This document shows positions 30,039-34,785 of a stretch of 34,785 bases of DNA, one piece after another. Position 1 is the first letter of the stretch. Every line of letters starts with the position of its first letter. This DNA is from Solobacterium sp. (GTDB lineage: Bacteria > Bacillota_I > Bacilli_A > Erysipelotrichales > Erysipelotrichaceae). Location: contig JAFOIY010000085.1 in NCBI GenBank assembly GCA_017420505.1, positions 1 through 34,785 on the forward strand, given 5' to 3'. The notes under the pieces were generated by a model that saw nothing but the letters and a program-made list of their open reading frames with translations, made no database searches and was not told the DNA's origin. A program made the translations under genes and the position numbers.

Positions 30039-32078
30039 ATGAAGAATCTCGTAATTGTAGAATCGCCTTCCAAATCGAAGACGATTCAGAAATATCTCGG
30101 CAGTGACTATACTGTCGTTTCCAGCAAAGGGCATATCCGGGATCTGGCCATCAAGGGAAAGGACGGACTGGGCGTCGATATCGACAACGGGTTCGCACCG
30201 ACCTATGAAGTGTCCAAGGACAAGAAGGATGTCCTGAAGGAACTGAAGAAGCAGGCGGAGAAGGCGGATGCCGTATACCTGGCAACCGACCCGGACCGTG
30301 AGGGAGAAGCGATTTCCTGGCACCTTGCGCAGGAACTGGATCTTCCGGAAGACGCGGAAGACCGGGTAACCTTCCATGAAATCACCAGGAATGCTGTACT
30401 GAATGCGTTCCGTTCGCCCAGATCGATCGATATGGACCTGGTCCACTCCCAGGAGACACGCAGAATCCTGGACAGGATCATCGGCTTCAAGCTGTCGAAG
30501 CTCCTCAACAGCAAGATCAAATCCAAGTCAGCCGGAAGGGTACAGTCGGTGGCGCTGAAACTGATTGTTGAGCGTGAGAAGCAGATCCAGGCGTTTGTAC
30601 CGGTGGAATACTGGACAGTGGAAGCGGACTTCACCAGGAGCAGGAAAAAGTTCACAGCTTCTCTGTCGAAGATCAACGGTGCCAAGGCCGAACTGCACAA
30701 TCAGGAAGAGGCACAGGCCGTCGTAGATGCCTGCCAGGGACCTTTTACCATCACTTCTTTGAAGCATACGGAAAAGAGCGTTTCGCCGTTCAAGCCCTTC
30801 ATTACCTCGACGCTGCAGCAGGAAGCTTCCACAAAGCTGAACTTCCCGGCAAAGCGGACCATGTCCGTTGCCCAGCGTCTGTACGAAGGCATCGATGTGG
30901 GCAGGGGACAGGAAGGTCTGATCACCTACATGCGTACAGACAGCACCCGTCTTTCCGGTCAGTTCATGGCTGCGGCGTCGGATAAGATCGGCTCCGAGTA
31001 CGGCAAGGAATACCGCGGCTTCTACCGCATGAACAACGATGCCAATGCCCAGGACGCTCATGAGGCGATCCGTCCCACGGACCTGGCCAATGAACCGGAG
31101 AAGATCAAGGAATACCTGACAAACGAACAGTACAGACTGTATAAACTGATCTATGCCAGAGCACTGGCATCCCAGATGTCCGCAGCACGGTTCGCCGGTA
31201 CGTCCGTAACCCTGACCCAGGATATCTATGATTTCAGTGCGTCAGGCTCCAGCATGACGTTTGACGGCTGGCTGAAAGTGTACGGCGACTACTACGCCAA
31301 CAAGGATGTTATCCTTCCGGAACTGAATGAAGGGGAAGAACTGACTGCGGACGCAATTCGTTCCGACCAGCACTTCACAGAACCGCCGGCACGGTATACG
31401 GAAGCCCGGCTGATCAAGGAGATGGAGGAGGATGGAATCGGCCGTCCGTCCACCTATGCGCAGATCATCGATACCATCCAGGAACGCGGCTACTGCGAAC
31501 TGAAGCCTGCCGGCAAAAAGAGCCGGACCAAGGTATTCTTCCCTACGGAGCAGGGAACCCTGACGGTAGAGAAGCTGGATGAATTCTTCTCCGGCATCAT
31601 CAATACCGAATACACCGCCCGGATGGAAAACGATCTGGACGGCATCGCCGGCGGACAGATGGATGAACTGGCGATTCTGGGGGCTTTCTGGCAGAAGTTT
31701 GTGCCCATGCTCGATAAAGCGTACGAACAGATGGAGAAGCTTGCGCCGGAGAAGACCGGCGAAGTCTGTCCGGAATGCGGCGGTGAACTGGTCTACCGCA
31801 AGGGCAGATACGGAAAGTTCATATCCTGTTCGAATTTCCCGAAATGCCGGTATACACGCAACATCGAGGAAACACCGAAGGAGAAGCCGGAGCCGACCGG
31901 AAAGGTATGCCCGGAGTGCGGCGGTGAGCTGCTGAAGCGCAGAAGCCGGTACAATACCTATTTCCTCGGCTGTTCCAACTATCCGTCCTGCAAGCATATG
32001 GAAACGCTGGAGGGCGAGCCGATTGTCCCGAAGGGAAAGGGAAGCCGGAAAACAAGCGGCAGAAGGAAGACGAAATGA
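30039..32078 (+). CDS. topA: DNA topoisomerase I (type IA)
   Basis: TopA relaxes negative supercoils. The 679-residue enzyme starts with the Toprim domain ([14 protein letters not shown], residues 3-16, and the acidic DPDREGEAI). The active-site tyrosine is Tyr297 in [10 protein letters not shown], and the type IA core with [15 protein letters not shown] follows. Two C-terminal four-Cys zinc ribbons start at Cys577 ([13 protein letters not shown]) and Cys624 ([13 protein letters not shown]), and a basic tail ends the protein. ATG 30039 is chosen as it starts the conserved fold and has AAGAGGTG upstream. The stop overlaps the trmFO start (ATGA). Confidence 0.98.
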   Translation: MKNLVIVESPSKSKTIQKYLGSDYTVVSSKGHIRDLAIKGKDGLGVDIDNGFAPTYEVSKDKKDVLKELKKQAEKADAVYLATDPDREGEAISWHLAQELDLPEDAEDRVTFHEITRNAVLNAFRSPRSIDMDLVHSQETRRILDRIIGFKLSKLLNSKIKSKSAGRVQSVALKLIVEREKQIQAFVPVEYWTVEADFTRSRKKFTASLSKINGAKAELHNQEEAQAVVDACQGPFTITSLKHTEKSVSPFKPFITSTLQQEASTKLNFPAKRTMSVAQRLYEGIDVGRGQEGLITYMRTDSTRLSGQFMAAASDKIGSEYGKEYRGFYRMNNDANAQDAHEAIRPTDLANEPEKIKEYLTNEQYRLYKLIYARALASQMSAARFAGTSVTLTQDIYDFSASGSSMTFDGWLKVYGDYYANKDVILPELNEGEELTADAIRSDQHFTEPPARYTEARLIKEMEEDGIGRPSTYAQIIDTIQERGYCELKPAGKKSRTKVFFPTEQGTLTVEKLDEFFSGIINTEYTARMENDLDGIAGGQMDELAILGAFWQKFVPMLDKAYEQMEKLAPEKTGEVCPECGGELVYRKGRYGKFISCSNFPKCRYTRNIEETPKEKPEPTGKVCPECGGELLKRRSRYNTYFLGCSNYPSCKHMETLEGEPIVPKGKGSRKTSGRRKTK

Positions 32079-33373
32079 GCAGAGCAACGGTCATCGGAGC
32101 CGGCCTTGCCGGCGCGGAAGCAGCGTGGCAGCTGGCAAAGAGGGATGTGGATGTCACACTGGTGGAGATGAAGCCGAAGAAGATGTCTCCGGCGCATCAT
32201 TCGGAAGGGTTCGCAGAACTGGTCTGTTCCAATTCCCTGCGTTCGAATGCCTTGACGAATGCCTGCGGACTGCTGAAGGAAGAAATGCGCACCATCGGTT
32301 CTTTGATCATGGAATGCGCAGACGCGAACAGTGTCCCGGCTGGCAGTGCGCTGGCAGTCGACAGGGATGGTTTTTCGGCAGCTGTTACGGAGAAGATCCG
32401 TGCCTGCCGGAACATTACCGTTATTGAGGAAGAAGTTACCGGGATTCCTGAAGGACCGACGGTCATTGCGACCGGTCCTTTGACATCCGACGGTCTGATG
32501 AAGTCCATACTGGAATTCCTGGACGGGAAGGACTGCTACTTCTATGATGCGGCAGCACCGATCGTTACTGCAGAATCCATTGACTTTTCCAAAGCCTACC
32601 GCAAAAGCCGCTATGACAAGGGAGACGCAGACTACATCAACTGTCCGATGGACAAGGCGCAGTTCGAAGCGTTCTACAATGCATTGATACAGGCACCATG
32701 CGCACCGCTCAAGAACTTTGAGCAGGAAGTGTACTTTGAAGGCTGTATGCCGTTCGAAGTGATGGCCAGGCGCGGAGCGCAGACCCTGCTGTTCGGTCCG
32801 ATGAAGCCGGTCGGACTGCAGAGGGAGGACGGTTCCCGGCCGTATGCTGTCGTCCAGCTGCGCCAGGACAACGCCGAAGCCAGCCTGTACAACATCGTCG
32901 GCTTCCAGACACATCTGACCTGGCCTGCCCAGAAGGAGATCATCCATATGATTCCCGGTCTGGAGAACGCAGAGATCGTCCGCTACGGTGTGATGCACAG
33001 GAATACATTCATCAATGCCCCGGAGTGCCTGCTGGAGACCTATCAGTGCCGGAAGAGGGAGGATCTCTTCTTTGCCGGACAGATGACCGGTGTAGAGGGT
33101 TACATTGAAAGCGCAGCGTCGGGCATGCTTGCAGGCATCAACCTGGCACACTGGATCAAGGGAGAACCGCTGGCAATGCCCGGACGGTCGACAATGATCG
33201 GTTCCATGGCCTACTACATTACTCACGCGGATCCGAAGAACTTCCAGCCGATGAACGCGAACTTCGGCATCATGCGCCTGGACCGCAGCGTACGCAGGAA
33301 CGAGCGCAAGGAAGCCTATGCACCGCAGTCCCTGGCGATCATCCGGGAGATGGTGGAACGCCATGAACTATGA
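32075..33373 (+). CDS. trmFO: Folate/FAD-dependent tRNA (uracil-54) methyltransferase TrmFO
   Basis: TrmFO (Gid) makes ribothymidine at position 54 of tRNA, using methylenetetrahydrofolate and FAD; it is the Gram-positive counterpart of TrmA. The 432 residues are of normal length. Motifs are the FAD-binding [16 protein letters not shown] (about 6-21), the CSNSLRSN segment (about 51-58), [26 protein letters not shown] and the C-terminal [18 protein letters not shown]. The gene overlaps topA by 4 bases and xerC by 11. topA-trmFO-xerC is a conserved Bacillota order. Confidence 0.97.
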   Translation: MSRATVIGAGLAGAEAAWQLAKRDVDVTLVEMKPKKMSPAHHSEGFAELVCSNSLRSNALTNACGLLKEEMRTIGSLIMECADANSVPAGSALAVDRDGFSAAVTEKIRACRNITVIEEEVTGIPEGPTVIATGPLTSDGLMKSILEFLDGKDCYFYDAAAPIVTAESIDFSKAYRKSRYDKGDADYINCPMDKAQFEAFYNALIQAPCAPLKNFEQEVYFEGCMPFEVMARRGAQTLLFGPMKPVGLQREDGSRPYAVVQLRQDNAEASLYNIVGFQTHLTWPAQKEIIHMIPGLENAEIVRYGVMHRNTFINAPECLLETYQCRKREDLFFAGQMTGVEGYIESAASGMLAGINLAHWIKGEPLAMPGRSTMIGSMAYYITHADPKNFQPMNANFGIMRLDRSVRRNERKEAYAPQSLAIIREMVERHEL

Positions 33374-34280
33374 TGAAGCCCTGGAACGCTTCCTGGCCCA
33401 TCTGCGGATGTCCCGGACAGGCTCCGAGGATACCGAGGACGCCTACCGCCGCGATGTCAGCCGCTTTATACACTGGCTGCAGGAATGCGGGATCGACGAC
33501 CCGGAAGAACTGACCAAGGCAGACTTCGGAAACTACATTACCGCGCTGCGCCGGGGAGAGATCGGCGGGAAGCCGCTGTCGAACAGTTCCTATTCCCGGA
33601 ATCTGTCCGCGCTGCGCTCCTTCTTCCGCTACCTCAACAAATACGAAGGGGTGGAGAACAACCCGGTACGCCAGTTCCATACTGTACGGGGAAACCGGAA
33701 ACTGCCGGAATTCCTCACGTTTGACCAGATGGAACGTCTGTTCGATGTCTATGACCTGAGCGACGCGGCGGATGTCCGTGACCGGTGCATACTGGAGGTA
33801 ATGTATGCCTGCGGGCTGCGTGTATCGGAATGCGCCGGGCTGGAAAAGGACAGGGTCGAGCTCTCTGAGGGATTCCTCACCGTACTGGGCAAGGAATCCA
33901 AGGAACGCCAGGTACCTTTCTATCCAAGATGCGCCCAGCTGATCCGCTACTACCTGGAAGAAGTACGGCCGCTCTACATGGAGAACGTACCGGAACACGG
34001 AAAGCTGTTCGTCAACCGGAGAGGGAAGCCGATCAGTACCCGCTCGATTGAAAACATCTGCATCCAGGCTGCCGAACGGGCAGGGCTGACCATGCATGTC
34101 CACCCGCATATGATCCGCCATTCCTTTGCGACGCATATGCTGGACAACGGTGCGGACCTGCGTACCGTACAGGAACTGCTCGGACATGAAAACCTGTCCA
34201 CGACCCAGATCTATACGCATGTCACAGCCGACAGGCTGCGCAGGGTAGTGGACCAGGCCCATCCGTACGCGAAAAAGTAA
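33363..34280 (+). CDS. xerC: Tyrosine recombinase XerC (CodV-like)
   Basis: This site-specific recombinase probably resolves chromosome dimers at the dif site. The 305-residue protein has an N-terminal SAM-like DNA-binding domain (1-100) and a catalytic domain with Arg153, Lys177, His249, Arg252, His275 and the nucleophile Tyr284, so the active site is complete. The ATG at 33363 starts 11 bases inside trmFO; the longer frame would overlap more. XerC is assigned over XerD by its position after trmFO. clpQ, clpY and codY, which follow in Bacillus, are missing here and rpsB comes next. Confidence 0.93.
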   Translation: MNYDEALERFLAHLRMSRTGSEDTEDAYRRDVSRFIHWLQECGIDDPEELTKADFGNYITALRRGEIGGKPLSNSSYSRNLSALRSFFRYLNKYEGVENNPVRQFHTVRGNRKLPEFLTFDQMERLFDVYDLSDAADVRDRCILEVMYACGLRVSECAGLEKDRVELSEGFLTVLGKESKERQVPFYPRCAQLIRYYLEEVRPLYMENVPEHGKLFVNRRGKPISTRSIENICIQAAERAGLTMHVHPHMIRHSFATHMLDNGADLRTVQELLGHENLSTTQIYTHVTADRLRRVVDQAHPYAKK

Positions 34281-34289
34281 AAAGATCGC

Positions 34290-34318
34290 TTCTCAGGAGG
34301 AGATGTTTGTGCTACGAT
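34290..34318 (+). promoter_or_regulatory. rpsB promoter within the xerC terminator
   Basis: TTCTCA (34290-34295), a 17-base spacer, and TGC-preceded TACGAT (34313-34318) form a plausible promoter with an extended -10 box. The -10 lies in the loop of the hairpin at 34298-34338. Confidence 0.55.
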
Positions 34319-34338
34319 AGAACACGGCATCTCTTTTT
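34298..34338 (+). terminator. Probable terminator after xerC
   Basis: GAGATG (34300-34305) pairs with CATCTC (34328-34333), extended at the base by A-T and G-T pairs and inside by GTG/CAC, and is followed by a T run to 34338. The loop is long, so strength is uncertain. Confidence 0.55.
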
Positions 34339-34456
34339 ATGTGCGTAAGCACAGGAGGTGTACTTCTCACACAGCGGATTCCCTGTCCCGTGCATCATCG
34401 ATGTTGGCAGGGTCGGAAACTGTGGCGGAAAACAACGGAAAGCGAGGTTAATAATA
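34325..34456 (+). ncRNA. Candidate structured rpsB leader
   Basis: The leader is about 130 bases and holds a hairpin TGTGC-GTAA-GCACA (34340-34353) with a GNRA-type loop, and a second stem CCCTG (34381-34385) with CAGGG (34408-34412) enclosing a CAT/ATG pair set. GAGG lies shortly before the rpsB start. Long structured leaders are common for ribosomal genes under autoregulation. The family is not identified. Confidence 0.4.
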
Positions 34457-34785
34457 ATGGCTGTTGTTTCAATGAGGAAAATGCTGGAAAACGGTGTACA
34501 CTTCGGTCATCAGACCCGTAAGTGGAACCCGAAGTACCGCCCGTATATCTATACGGCGAAGAACGGTGTGTACATCATCGATCTGAACAGAACGACGGAG
34601 AAGCTGGAAGAGGCTTACGCTGCGATCCGTGATCTGACGGAAAAGGGAGGCAAGGTTCTCTTCGTCGGTACAAAGAAGCAGGCACAGGCGACCATCCTGG
34701 AAGAGGCGATCCGTTCCGGCAGCTTCTATGTCAACCAGAGATGGCTCGGCGGTACCCTGACAAACTTCCGTACCATCCAGAAGTC
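34457..34785 (+). CDS. rpsB: 30S ribosomal protein S2, 3' end outside the window
   Basis: S2 binds late on the 30S platform, near the anti-Shine-Dalgarno region. The first 109 codons are present, reading [20 protein letters not shown], then [31 protein letters not shown] and [15 protein letters not shown], all S2 signatures. The ATG follows AGCGAGG at 34441-34447. The gene has its own promoter and a long leader. In most Bacillota tsf follows, which would be past the window edge. Confidence 0.98.
   Translation, partial: MAVVSMRKMLENGVHFGHQTRKWNPKYRPYIYTAKNGVYIIDLNRTTEKLEEAYAAIRDLTEKGGKVLFVGTKKQAQATILEEAIRSGSFYVNQRWLGGTLTNFRTIQK

Noticed and set aside
34339-34521. 60-residue open frame in the rpsB leader, overlapping the rpsB start
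   Set aside because: It overlaps rpsB in another frame, has no recognisable composition or good start site, and the region is better explained as structured leader.
1-34785. tRNA genes, CRISPR arrays, insertion sequences or prophage genes
   Set aside because: No cloverleaf-type sequence, regularly spaced repeats or transposase motifs were seen. XerC is a housekeeping recombinase in its conserved place and not evidence of a mobile element.

Overview
This window looks like chromosomal DNA of a Bacillota (Firmicutes) bacterium. It carries the Gram-positive ribosomal and tRNA-processing block rpsP-khpA-rimM-trmD ... rplS-lepB-rbgA-rnhB-dprA-topA-trmFO-xerC-rpsB, lipoproteins, and PotABCD and butyrate kinase genes typical of gut Firmicutes. 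Base composition looks to be at or above half GC by eye (not computed). A member of the Erysipelotrichia is my best guess from gene style, but this is inference and not proven. No tRNA, rRNA, CRISPR array, insertion sequence or phage gene was recognised, and no gene-free stretch exceeds about 205 bases.

Region 1 (1-10350, all +) is the 3' part of a surface-polysaccharide cluster. It holds nucleotide-sugar genes (rfbA partial, an NAD-dependent epimerase, rfbB, glf), a Wzx-type flippase, three family-2 glycosyltransferases, a second flippase and a small OB-fold-like protein. Most genes overlap by a few bases, so they are probably co-transcribed and translationally coupled, with an extra promoter before the first flippase. 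Region 2 (10355-14192) has pta on the minus strand, a divergent lipoprotein gene, and a minus-strand pair encoding a phosphodiester-glycosidase-family membrane protein and an anchored protein of unknown function. Region 3 (14251-20129) has nagB, then an XRE/cupin regulator followed by potABCD, a spermidine/putrescine-type importer. Its PotA carries an unusual insert of two related Ig-like repeats.

Region 4 (20091-34785, +) is the translation and genome-maintenance block. It is interrupted between trmD and rplS by about 4.7 kb: an unknown protein, a small sigma-region-4-like protein, and a tightly coupled four-gene unit of comB-like phosphatase, Cof-type HAD hydrolase, HD phosphohydrolase and butyrate kinase. 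rpsB runs off the right edge.

Two themes recur in the non-coding DNA. First, several genes have a good -10 box only 6-8 bases before the start codon and no Shine-Dalgarno sequence, as expected for leaderless mRNAs. Second, intrinsic terminators are merged with the next promoter (potD/rpsP, rplS/lepB, rnhB/dprA, xerC/rpsB). The most unusual protein feature is the duplicated Ig-like insert in PotA.
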